A stretch of 15,950 nt of DNA from Muribaculaceae bacterium. Its GTDB lineage: Bacteria > Bacteroidota > Bacteroidia > Bacteroidales > Muribaculaceae. The notes beneath the pieces were generated by a model. That model did no database searches, was not told the DNA's origin, and was given only the letters and a program-made list of their open reading frames with translations. Of this stretch, positions 1 through 5,802 are shown one piece after another. The position numbers and the translations under genes are program-made. Position 1 is the stretch's first letter, and every line of letters starts with the position of its first letter. Location of the stretch: positions 1 through 15,950 of the forward strand of contig JAEEVB010000018.1 of NCBI GenBank assembly GCA_016287065.1, in the 5' to 3' direction.

Positions 1-1
1 C

Positions 2-949
2 ACCCATGAATTACGCCGATATACCCAGGTGACCGACTCCGTCACTGGCAGCGAGGTGGAATTGCCTGAGGAACTCGACGAGCTGCCCGTTTCGGTGAAT
101 CACCGATACACCGACAACCTGATTTGGGTGGGTGGTCAGCTCACCAAGCAGCGAGGTTCCATACTCACCTACGATGCCACGGCCCAGTTTGGTGTGGCAG
201 GTGATGTGGCGGGCGACATTAGCATCAATGGCAATGTGGCCACTCGCATGTTCCTGTGGCGCGATACTGTTACGCTGCGTGGTTACGGCTATTTCAAGAA
301 TGAGAAGGCTCCTTACCTGCTCCGCAACTTCATATCCAATCACTTTGCGTGGAAAAACGACTTCAGCAAGGTCACACGTTTCAGGGTGGGTGGTGAACTT
401 GTCATTCCCTTCTCGGGCACGCGGGTGAATGTGGGTTATGAAACGCTCAAGAACTATGTTTATTTTGGCGCTGAAGCAACGCCCCAGCAGTGTGGTTCGC
501 CGGTGCATGTGCTTAGCGCCACGCTTGACCAACGCTTTCGTTTCGGTATTTTCAATTGGGATACACAGCTCACTTATCAGACATCGAGCAACCAAGATGT
601 GCTCGACCTGCCAAAATTCTCGGTCTATACTAATCTATACCTGAAGTTCTTGGTGGCCAAGGTGCTGCATGTGCAACTGGGCATTGACGGTAACTACTAT
701 ACAAGCTACTATGCGCCGGCCTATAACCCTGCTATCATGTCGTTCCACACCCAGCACGAGGTGAAGTGTGGCAATTTTGCCTTCATGAACGTTTATGCCA
801 ACTTCAAACTCAAGAAGGCGCGCTTCTATGTCATGTATAGTCATGCCAACAAAGGGATCTTTGGTGGCAACAACTATTTTGCTTCACCACATTATCCGCT
901 CAATCCCGGCCGTTTCCAGATGGGAGTTTCGGTGGATTTCGTCAACTGA
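2..949 (+). CDS. Putative outer-membrane porin (Porin_10-like), 5'-truncated by the window edge
   Basis: The frame is open from the left edge, so only the last 315 residues are visible and the true start lies outside. The protein alternates short polar and aromatic beta-strands with Gly/Asn/Asp turns, as in an outer-membrane beta-barrel. The segment LLRNFISNHFAWKNDF and a closing block with NKGIFGGNNYF, a PHYPL element and a final strand ending VSVDFVN resemble the C-terminal barrel of the Bacteroidetes 'putative porin' family (PF14121, from memory of the family). The expected role is passive diffusion or nutrient passage across the outer membrane; the substrate cannot be read from sequence. 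It converges on the reductase gene with only 12 bp between stop codons and no obvious hairpin. Another type of Bacteroidetes barrel is the main alternative. Confidence 0.8.
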   Translation, partial: THELRRYTQVTDSVTGSEVELPEELDELPVSVNHRYTDNLIWVGGQLTKQRGSILTYDATAQFGVAGDVAGDISINGNVATRMFLWRDTVTLRGYGYFKNEKAPYLLRNFISNHFAWKNDFSKVTRFRVGGELVIPFSGTRVNVGYETLKNYVYFGAEATPQQCGSPVHVLSATLDQRFRFGIFNWDTQLTYQTSSNQDVLDLPKFSVYTNLYLKFLVAKVLHVQLGIDGNYYTSYYAPAYNPAIMSFHTQHEVKCGNFAFMNVYANFKLKKARFYVMYSHANKGIFGGNNYFASPHYPLNPGRFQMGVSVDFVN

Positions 950-961
950 TTTTTTGAGGGT

Positions 962-1426
962 TTAATACAATGTTTCGGCGATGGCTGCGGCTATCTGCTC
1001 GAGCCATTGCGCATCGGTGTCGTCGAAGGCCGCGAGTTCGCGGCTGTCGATGTCGAGCACGGCTTTCACTATGCCTTGACGGTCACATAACGGTACCACT
1101 ATCTCGCTGCGCGACAGTGAACTGCACGCAATGTGCCCCGGGAATTCTTCAACATCGGGCACCACCAGCGTGCGATTTTCCTTCCATGCTGTGCCACACA
1201 CTCCGCGACCCAGGCGTATGCGATAGCAGGCTGCGGGCCCCTGGAATGGGCCCAGCAGCAGTTCTTCGCCGTTAACAACGTAGAATCCTGTCCAGAAGTA
1301 GCGCGGCGCCATAGCTTCATGGAGTAGGGCGGCGGCATTCGCGAGCACACTCATTTCGCACTTCTCTCCCTCAATATACGACTTGACCAACTCAAGTAGT
1401 TCTCGATATTTGTTTTCTTTTTCCAT
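962..1426 (-). CDS. msrC: Free methionine-(R)-sulfoxide reductase (fRMsr, GAF domain)
   Basis: This 154-residue protein is a single GAF domain that reduces free methionine-(R)-sulfoxide to methionine, a cytosolic oxidative-repair enzyme (the E. coli YebR/MsrC type). The family signature is clear: WTGFYVV, LLLGPFQG, GRGVCGTA, VVPDVEEFPGHIAC, SRSEIVVPL and VLDIDS. Cys67, Cys77 and Cys101 have spacings of 10 and 24, the same as the three redox cysteines of the E. coli enzyme (84, 94, 118), so the protein should be active. I chose the ATG at 1426 because it matches the family N-terminus and lies just below a TATCTTTG -7 box. An in-frame ATG at 1462 would lie upstream of that box. The gene appears to be monocistronic and convergent with the porin gene. 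Confidence 0.94.
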   Translation of the reverse strand: MEKENKYRELLELVKSYIEGEKCEMSVLANAAALLHEAMAPRYFWTGFYVVNGEELLLGPFQGPAACYRIRLGRGVCGTAWKENRTLVVPDVEEFPGHIACSSLSRSEIVVPLCDRQGIVKAVLDIDSRELAAFDDTDAQWLEQIAAAIAETLY

Positions 1427-1449
1427 TGTCTTTATTCTCGTTTTTTTCA

Positions 1450-1457
1450 CAAAGATA
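1450..1457 (-). promoter_or_regulatory. Bacteroidetes -7 promoter box for the fRMsr gene
   Basis: The minus strand reads TATCTTTG, an exact match to TAnnTTTG. Transcription would begin near 1444, giving a leader of about 18 nt before the ATG at 1426. No good TTTG was found at -33 spacing, so support rests on the -7 box and its position. Confidence 0.55.
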
Positions 1458-1654
1458 ATCATTTTTCCTTATTCACTTTGATTTCCATCAACAAATCAGT
1501 GTTTTTGTGCTTGTTGAAAATCTGGAGTGTTGTTCAACTCTTTTTACGTTAAAAACTACAGAATGAAATGTATTTATGGTTTTCTTGCGTTTTCGGAGTT
1601 TGTGCTTTTGTCGTCAAAGGCTTATGAATTGCTCGTTGATGGTATCGCCTGCAA

Positions 1655-1668
1655 CATCACTAGTGATG
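1655..1668. repeat. 14-bp perfect palindrome in the intergenic region
   Basis: CATCACTAGTGATG is its own reverse complement. It lies about 230 bp upstream of the fRMsr start and about 110 bp before the palindrome of the island A module. It could be an operator or part of the repeat island. A weaker cousin (ACATCACTGGTGTGAT) occurs in front of guaA near 6713. In the rest of 1463-1703 I see no gene and no recognisable RNA. Confidence 0.5.
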
Positions 1669-1703
1669 CAACGGTGCGGTGACTAGCGTTGCCTTCTTGT
1701 CAG

Positions 1704-1762
1704 CTCGTCCCCTCGTTTCCTTGTTTCTCGTTTGCTCGTTTTCTCGTTTTCTCGTTTGCTAT
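1704..1762 (+). repeat. 8-bp tandem repeat array (CTCGTTTN)
   Basis: About seven imperfect units of CTCGTTTG, CTCGTTTT or CTCGTTTC run head to tail, with one 7-bp unit in the middle. No gene covers it. It directly precedes the palindrome of the promoter-like module, so it forms the upstream border of island A. Slippage-prone low-complexity DNA is the simplest reading. Confidence 0.75.
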
Positions 1763-1767
1763 AGTTT

Positions 1768-1815
1768 ATGCTATTAGCATTTCTTTCCCTCTCACGATCC
1801 CTTATCTTCGCCCAC
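1768..1815 (+). promoter_or_regulatory. Island A promoter-like module: palindrome, 22-nt pyrimidine spacer, TATCTTCGCCCAC
   Basis: ATGCTATTAGCAT (1768-1780) is a perfect palindrome around a central T. It is followed by 22 nt that are 19/22 pyrimidine, then by TATCTTCGCCCAC (1803-1815). TATCTTCG differs from the Bacteroidetes -7 consensus TAnnTTTG at one position, and TTTC sits 19 nt upstream, where a -33 TTTG is expected. Transcription would start near 1816 and reach the ATG at 1851 after an AT-rich leader of about 35 nt. The same two 13-mers, at the same spacing, occur on the other strand at 15903-15950. Conservation is observed; promoter function is inferred. Confidence 0.6.
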
Positions 1816-1850
1816 ACGTGAACCTTTTTAATAATTAAAATTTTATCATT

Positions 1851-2168
1851 ATGAACCAAACTAACCAAGTTAACGCTTTACGTTTATGGTACAAGATTCC
1901 ACGTCTGTGGTATGAACTCTCACGAATTCGGTACAATCCCGAGCGAACGCGGTATAATGCTGGGTTGGTATACTTCTTAAAATCAAATGTTTATGAAATT
2001 AGTCAACAAATTTCCCATATTTCCCAAGATTCCCATCATTCCCAAAAGTTTCACCGTTCCCACACACCACACCATGTTCATTCCTGTTTTTTCGCTATGA
2101 AAATTTGGAATTGCACGCGACATTCAGTAAATTTGCATGAACAAAACTATCATGAAATCGTCGAGTAA
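1851..2168 (+). CDS. Hypothetical small ORF with four R-x-[WR]-Y heptapeptide repeats
   Basis: I do not recognise this 105-codon ORF. It begins with ATG after an AT-rich leader typical of Bacteroidetes and lies about 35 nt below the module promoter. Residues 11-38 are four 7-residue repeats: RLWYKIP, RLWYELS, RIRYNPE, RTRYNAG. Arg and Tyr are kept in all four while their codons vary (CGT/CGA, TAC/TAT), which mildly favours coding. After about residue 45 the frame becomes Ser/His-rich as it crosses the 9-bp array, overlaps another small ORF in a different frame, and runs into the promoter and start of the DUF2461 gene. Only the N-terminal part looks credible. It could instead be a decayed gene or a chance frame through repeat DNA. 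Confidence 0.3.
   Translation: MNQTNQVNALRLWYKIPRLWYELSRIRYNPERTRYNAGLVYFLKSNVYEISQQISHISQDSHHSQKFHRSHTPHHVHSCFFAMKIWNCTRHSVNLHEQNYHEIVE
1880..1963 (+). repeat. 21-bp imperfect tandem repeat, four units
   Basis: Four 21-bp units start at 1880, 1901, 1922 and 1943. Each follows the pattern (A/G)CGnnnnnGGTAnnAnnnnnn and encodes one heptapeptide of the ORF beginning at 1851. The multiple of three keeps the frame. Divergence between units is substantial, so the expansion is not recent. Confidence 0.75.
1987..2100 (+). CDS. Short ORF encoding a proline-every-third-residue peptide (island A copy)
   Basis: This 37-codon ORF (or 35 from the ATG at 1993) contains KFPIFPKIPIIPK, with proline at every third position, then a short hydrophobic tail ending MFIPVFSL. 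The pattern comes from the 9-bp array at 2011-2064. A peptide with the same KFPIFP core occurs in island B on the opposite strand at 15794-15874. No function is recognised. The leading Lys and hydrophobic (F/I)-P-x body could form an extended polyproline-like segment. It overlaps the heptad ORF in another frame and ends just before the DUF2461 promoter. It may be a real microprotein, a leader peptide, or only simple-sequence DNA. Confidence 0.35.
   Translation: MFMKLVNKFPIFPKIPIIPKSFTVPTHHTMFIPVFSL
2011..2064 (+). repeat. 9-bp tandem array (TTTCCCAnn), island A
   Basis: Six 9-bp units are visible: TTTCCCATA, TTTCCCAAG, ATTCCCATC, ATTCCCAAA, AGTTTCACC, GTTCCCACA. The first four are well kept and the last two degenerate. 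The unit equals three codons and creates the (F/I)-P-x pattern in the frame of the small ORF at 1987. Related units on the minus strand make up the arrays at 15818-15863 and 15645-15698. Confidence 0.8.
2104..2135 (+). promoter_or_regulatory. Full Bacteroidetes promoter for the DUF2461 gene
   Basis: TTTG (2104-2107), a 20-nt spacer and TAAATTTG (2128-2135) form a textbook -33/-7 pair. Transcription should start near 2140-2142. That is downstream of the in-frame ATG at 2137, so this promoter decides the start codon in favour of the ATG at 2152. Confidence 0.75.
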
Positions 2169-2820
2169 CATCCTGGATATTCTTAGTTTCTTGAAGGAGC
2201 TGCAGTTGAATAACGACCGCAGCTGGTTCAAGGCGCACAAGGACGTGTACGACAGCCTGCGTAAGCCTTGGGAACAAGACATGGAGCGCCTTATCTCGCT
2301 GGTGGGTGACTACGACGAGAACGTGCGCGGCCTGAACGTGAAAGCTTGCGTTTACAGGATTTACCGCGACATACGCTTCAGCAAAAACAAAGATCCCTAC
2401 AAGAACTACTTCTCAGGCGTGCTGGGGCGTGGCGGCCGACACACACTAATGTCGAGCTACTATGTGCACTTCGAGCCTGGCAACCTGATGCTGTGCGGCG
2501 GTGTGTGGTGGCCCGAGAAACCTATTCTGGACCGGCTGCGTAGCCTCATCGATGCCGAAGGCGAGGAGTTCATGAAGATTGTGAACAATCCCGAACTCAC
2601 CAGCCGTTATAGCTGGGAGAGCACTTCGCTCAAGACCATGCCTAAGGATTATGACAAAAATCACCCGATGGCGCAATTTTTGAAGATGAAGGAGTACTTG
2701 CTTGTTAATCGACTGGATGAAAGCTACTTTGAGTGCGACGACTGGGTGACGAGGGTTGCCGATGACCTGAAAGTTCTCAAACCAGTGCACGATTTCTTGA
2801 ATTATGTGTTCGATATTTGA
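2152..2820 (+). CDS. DUF2461 family protein (TIGR02453-like)
   Basis: The 222-residue product matches the widespread DUF2461 family: an opening SNILDILSFLKELQLNNDRSWF block followed by KAHKDVYDS, the central YRIYRDIRFSKNKDPYKNYF motif, GRHTLMSSYYVHFEPG, and GGVWWPEK. The molecular function of the family is not established. The length is normal, there is no signal peptide or membrane segment, and it is probably cytosolic. I chose the ATG at 2152 because family members begin close to the NILDFL-type motif and because the clear promoter at 2104-2135 would start transcription after the ATG at 2137. The 5' leader is then only about 10 nt. The stop is 69 bp before korD, which has its own -7 box. 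Confidence 0.88.
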   Translation: MKSSSNILDILSFLKELQLNNDRSWFKAHKDVYDSLRKPWEQDMERLISLVGDYDENVRGLNVKACVYRIYRDIRFSKNKDPYKNYFSGVLGRGGRHTLMSSYYVHFEPGNLMLCGGVWWPEKPILDRLRSLIDAEGEEFMKIVNNPELTSRYSWESTSLKTMPKDYDKNHPMAQFLKMKEYLLVNRLDESYFECDDWVTRVADDLKVLKPVHDFLNYVFDI

Positions 2821-2831
2821 CCAATAATTAG

Positions 2832-2839
2832 TATATTTG
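2832..2839 (+). promoter_or_regulatory. -7 promoter box for the 2-oxoacid oxidoreductase operon
   Basis: TATATTTG matches TAnnTTTG exactly and lies 50 bp before the korD ATG in AT-rich DNA. The nearest TTTG (2816-2819) is only 12 nt upstream, too close for a normal -33 element. Read-through from the DUF2461 gene is also possible. Confidence 0.5.
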
Positions 2840-2889
2840 CATTATTATATTAAACCCTAATAATTATCTATAAACTTAAAACTACTAAC

Positions 2890-3120
2890 ATGGCAAAAAT
2901 TAGAGGAGCAGTAACAGTGAACACCGTCAGGTGCAAAGGCTGCAACCTGTGTGTTGTCGCTTGCCCTTGCGACGTGCTTGCATTACAACCCAAAGAAGTG
3001 AACGATCGTGGTTATCACTATGCCTACATGGCTCAGCCTGACAAGTGCATAGGATGCCAGAGTTGCGCCCTGGTGTGTCCAGACGCTTGTATTGAAGTCT
3101 ACCGCAAGGTGGAGCAGTGA
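2890..3120 (+). CDS. korD: 2-oxoacid:ferredoxin oxidoreductase, delta subunit (2x[4Fe-4S] ferredoxin-like)
   Basis: This 76-residue protein carries two classic 4Fe-4S motifs, CxxCxxCxxxCP at Cys15/18/21/25 and at Cys53/56/59/63. Both are intact. It is the electron-transfer subunit of the four-subunit KOR/VOR enzyme, moving electrons between the thiamine-diphosphate site and ferredoxin in the cytoplasm. It is the first gene of the operon delta-alpha-beta-gamma, 47 bp before the alpha subunit. The gap is AT-rich and contains no terminator. On its own it could pass for a generic ferredoxin; the next three genes fix the assignment. Confidence 0.93.
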   Translation: MAKIRGAVTVNTVRCKGCNLCVVACPCDVLALQPKEVNDRGYHYAYMAQPDKCIGCQSCALVCPDACIEVYRKVEQ

Positions 3121-3167
3121 TTTTATTAACTAAAACAAACCAAAAACCATTTATTTTCAATAGTTAA

Positions 3168-4250
3168 ATGAACGATAACGTAACCTTAATGAAGGGGAAC
3201 GAGGCACTGGCCATGGCGGCCATCAGATATGGTGCCGACGGATATTTTGGATATCCTATTACCCCGCAGTCAGAGGTGCTCGAGAAACTTGAAGAGGAAA
3301 TGCCCTGGGAAACCACTGGCATGGTTGTGCTTCAGGCCGAAAGCGAGGTCGCCTCAATCAACATGGTTTATGCTGGAGCTTCGTGCGGTAAGGCTGTCTT
3401 TACTTCTACTTCTAGCCCCGGTTTCAGCCTTATGCAGGAAGGCATGTCATACATGTGTGCAAGTGAAGTTCCTGCTCTTGTGATTAACGTAATGCGTGGC
3501 GGTCCTGGCCTCGGTACTATTCACCCCTCACAGGCCGACTACTTCCAGGCTTGCAAGGGTGGTGGTCATGGCGACTATCATCCCATCGTGCTGGCTCCCG
3601 CCAGTGTGCAGGAAATGGCCGACTTCGTGGCTCTGGGATGGGATCTCGCATTCAAATATCGCTGCGTTTCGATGATTCTCGCCGATGGTCTCATTGGCCA
3701 GATGATGGAAAAAGTGGTGCTGCCTGAGCAGCGTCCGCGCCGCACCGAGGAAGAGATTCGCAAGCAGTGCCCGTGGGCAGTGATGGGCCGCAAGGACATG
3801 CGTCCTGCCAACATCATCACCTCGCTTGAGCTTGACGATGACAAGATGGAGGAGAACAACCATCGCTTCCAGGCCACTTACCGCGAAATCGAGAAGAACG
3901 AAGTTCGCTGCGAACTGGTGAACACTGAAGGCTGCGACTACCTGATGGTTGCATTCGGTAGTATGGCCCGCATCGCCATGAAGACGATGGAGCTCGCCGC
4001 CGAAGAGGGCATCAAGGTGGGTCTCGTGCGCCCCATCACACTGTGGCCCTTCCCGAGCAAGGAGATTAAAGAAGCCGCTAAGAACGTGAAGGGTATTCTC
4101 GTTCCTGAAATGGCTGCTGGTCAGCTCATCGAAGATGTGAAACTCGCTGTGGAATGCAAGGTTCCCGTGGCTCACTTCGATCGTCTGGGTGGTAATGTGC
4201 CTGCTCCCGATGAGATCTTGAATGCATTGAAAAACGAACTCATTAAATGA
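3168..4250 (+). CDS. korA: 2-oxoacid:ferredoxin oxidoreductase, alpha subunit (KorA/VorB type)
   Basis: The 360-residue product has the N-terminal pyrimidine-binding-type domain of the pyruvate:ferredoxin oxidoreductase superfamily: GNEALAMAAIRYGADGYFGYPITPQSE, the QAESEVASINM block, GKAVFTSTSSPGFSLMQEG and RGGPGLGTIHPSQADY. The C-terminal transketolase-like domain includes LMVAFGSMARIA and VGLVRPITLWPFP. With the beta subunit it forms the catalytic core that interconverts a 2-oxoacid plus CoA with an acyl-CoA, CO2 and reduced ferredoxin. Its length fits the short alpha subunits (2-oxoglutarate KorA or 3-methyl-2-oxobutanoate VorB), not fused types. The sequence alone does not decide between 2-oxoglutarate and branched-chain substrates. 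Its stop overlaps the beta-subunit start as ATGA. Confidence 0.94.
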   Translation: MNDNVTLMKGNEALAMAAIRYGADGYFGYPITPQSEVLEKLEEEMPWETTGMVVLQAESEVASINMVYAGASCGKAVFTSTSSPGFSLMQEGMSYMCASEVPALVINVMRGGPGLGTIHPSQADYFQACKGGGHGDYHPIVLAPASVQEMADFVALGWDLAFKYRCVSMILADGLIGQMMEKVVLPEQRPRRTEEEIRKQCPWAVMGRKDMRPANIITSLELDDDKMEENNHRFQATYREIEKNEVRCELVNTEGCDYLMVAFGSMARIAMKTMELAAEEGIKVGLVRPITLWPFPSKEIKEAAKNVKGILVPEMAAGQLIEDVKLAVECKVPVAHFDRLGGNVPAPDEILNALKNELIK

Positions 4251-5035
4251 AAGGACCTATGGAAAACAATGATATCATTAAAGTAGAGAACCGGGTGTAC
4301 AAAAAACCCGAGTTGCTCAGAGAAGTACACATGCACTATTGCCCGGGCTGTAGCCACGGTGTTGTGCACAAACTTGTGTCTGAAGTGATTGAAGAACTGG
4401 GTCTTGCCGAGAAGGCTATCGGCGTTTCGCCTGTGGGCTGCGCTGTGTTTGCCTATAACTATATCGACATCGACTGGCTCGAGGCTGCTCATGGCCGTGC
4501 TACTGCTATGGCTACTGCCGTGAAGCGACTCATGCCCGACAAACTGGTGTTCACTTATCAGGGTGATGGTGACTTTGCTGCTATCGGTACCTGCGAATCG
4601 ATTCACAGCTGCAACCGTGGTGAGAGCATTGCCATCATCTTCATCAACAATGCAATCTACGGTATGACTGGTGGCCAGATGGCTCCTACCACACTGCTGG
4701 GCCAGAAGACGGCTACTTGCCCCTATGGCCGCCGTGCCGACCTCAATGGTTATCCTCTGTCGATTACTCCGCTGCTGGCTCAACTCGACGGCACTCGTTA
4801 TGTGACTCGTCAGAGTGTACACACTGCAGCCAACGTACGCAAGACTAAAGCCGCTATCAAGAAAGCCTTCATGAACAGTATGGAAGGCAAGGGAACTTCG
4901 GTGGTTGAGGTTGTAAGTACCTGTAACACAGGTTGGAAACTTTCACCTGAGAAAGCTAACCAATGGATGGTTGAGAATATGTTTGAGAAATACCCGTTGG
5001 GTGATTTGAAAGATAACGACGCTAAAAAGGACTAA
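4247..5035 (+). CDS. korB: 2-oxoacid:ferredoxin oxidoreductase, beta subunit (thiamine diphosphate binding)
   Basis: The 262-residue beta subunit binds thiamine diphosphate and Mg2+. The YCPGC pair (Cys32, Cys35) and the cofactor motif GDGD (106-109) followed by the NNAIYGMTGGQ block (134-144) are intact. SPVGCAVFAYNYIDIDW and APTTLLGQKTATCPYGR are typical of the family. The ATG at 4247 overlaps the alpha-subunit stop by 4 bp, a sign of translational coupling. A second in-frame ATG at 4259 (MENND) is equally compatible with family N-termini, so the first four residues are uncertain. It is followed after 4 bp by the gamma subunit. The cytoplasmic KOR/VOR complex of strict anaerobes can also run in the carboxylating direction. 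Confidence 0.94.
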   Translation: MKGPMENNDIIKVENRVYKKPELLREVHMHYCPGCSHGVVHKLVSEVIEELGLAEKAIGVSPVGCAVFAYNYIDIDWLEAAHGRATAMATAVKRLMPDKLVFTYQGDGDFAAIGTCESIHSCNRGESIAIIFINNAIYGMTGGQMAPTTLLGQKTATCPYGRRADLNGYPLSITPLLAQLDGTRYVTRQSVHTAANVRKTKAAIKKAFMNSMEGKGTSVVEVVSTCNTGWKLSPEKANQWMVENMFEKYPLGDLKDNDAKKD

Positions 5036-5039
5036 AACG

Positions 5040-5579
5040 ATGAAAGCAGAAATAGTAATCGCCGGATTTGGCGGACAAGGTGTGATTTCGATGGGTAAGA
5101 TTCTTGCCTACTCGGGATTGATGGAAGACAAAGAAGTGACGTGGTTACCCTCGTATGGTCCTGAACAGCGTGGTGGTACTGCCAACGTGACCGTGATTTT
5201 GAGCGACGAGCGCATCAGCTCGCCTGTGCTCAACAGTTATGACATTGTGGTTGTACTCAACCAGCAGAGTCTTGACAAGTTTGAGAGCAAGGTGAAACCT
5301 GGCGGCGTGCTCATCTACGACAGCTATGGCATTCACAAACCGCCCACACGCACCGATATCAATGTGCATCGCATTGAGGCTACCGAGGCTTCGATCGAAC
5401 TCAAGAACAGCAAGACGTTTAACATGATTGTGCTTGGTTCGATGCTTAAGGTGAATCCCATTGTGACTATCGAAAGCGTGCTGAAGGGTCTGAAGAAGAC
5501 GCTCCCCGAACGTCACTGGCACCTCCTTCCCATGAACGAAGAAGCCCTCAAGAAGGGTATGTCGCTCATTGAAGGATAA
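5040..5579 (+). CDS. korC: 2-oxoacid:ferredoxin oxidoreductase, gamma subunit
   Basis: This 179-residue protein is the gamma subunit of the same complex. It begins with the glycine-rich IAGFGGQGVISMGKIL motif and carries the WLPSYGPEQRGGTANVTV block that is diagnostic of the PFOR/KOR gamma domain. It completes the delta-alpha-beta-gamma set, so the enzyme is predicted to be complete and functional. Only 4 bp separate it from the beta stop codon. A strong hairpin terminator lies 56 bp after its stop, closing the operon. Confidence 0.93.
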   Translation: MKAEIVIAGFGGQGVISMGKILAYSGLMEDKEVTWLPSYGPEQRGGTANVTVILSDERISSPVLNSYDIVVVLNQQSLDKFESKVKPGGVLIYDSYGIHKPPTRTDINVHRIEATEASIELKNSKTFNMIVLGSMLKVNPIVTIESVLKGLKKTLPERHWHLLPMNEEALKKGMSLIEG

Positions 5580-5600
5580 TATTTGCCAACTTGAAACTAT

Positions 5601-5623
5601 ACTTGAATTAGCTATATTCAAGT
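5601..5623. repeat. Small inverted repeat between korC and its terminator
   Basis: ACTTGAAT and ATTCAAGT pair as 8-bp arms around the 7-nt loop TAGCTAT. No T-run follows, so it is not itself a terminator. It may stabilise the 3' end of the kor mRNA. Confidence 0.45.
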
Positions 5624-5634
5624 GCTTGATAATA

Positions 5635-5678
5635 AAAAGACTGCGTTGTGATAGAATTTGTGCGCAACGCAGTCTTTT
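5635..5678 (+). terminator. Rho-independent terminator of the kor operon
   Basis: A 14-bp perfect stem pairs AAAAGACTGCGTTG (5635-5648) with CAACGCAGTCTTTT (5665-5678) around a 16-nt loop. The A-run on the left and T-run on the right mean it could work on either strand, but only the kor operon enters it. Confidence 0.9.
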
Positions 5679-5741
5679 CAACTAAAATTTGGCTAGAAAA
5701 CAGATTGCCAAATTTTGACAACCGTAGCTCACGATTTGCAA

Positions 5742-5755
5742 TTGGCAATTGCCAA
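5742..5755. repeat. 14-bp perfect palindrome upstream of the RluA-family gene
   Basis: TTGGCAATTGCCAA is its own reverse complement and lies 47 bp before the ATG at 5803. A protein-binding site for a dimeric regulator is possible. No clean TAnnTTTG box was found in this leader; TAAAATTTG (5683-5691) has one base too many. Confidence 0.5.
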
Positions 5756-5802
5756 CCGATAACATTATCTGAGAATTCCTGACTGACAATAGACATCTCC
5801 TG

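Noticed and set aside
1525..1546. Hairpin-like GAGTGTTG..CAACTC followed by TTTTT as a terminator
   Set aside because: The stem needs a bulge and has only two 3-bp helices. No plus-strand transcript ends there.
1837..2100. Island A as an insertion sequence or MITE remnant
   Set aside because: No terminal inverted repeats, target-site duplication or transposase fragment was found. The matching segment in island B shares only two 13-bp blocks and the 9-bp array. The idea stays open but unsupported.
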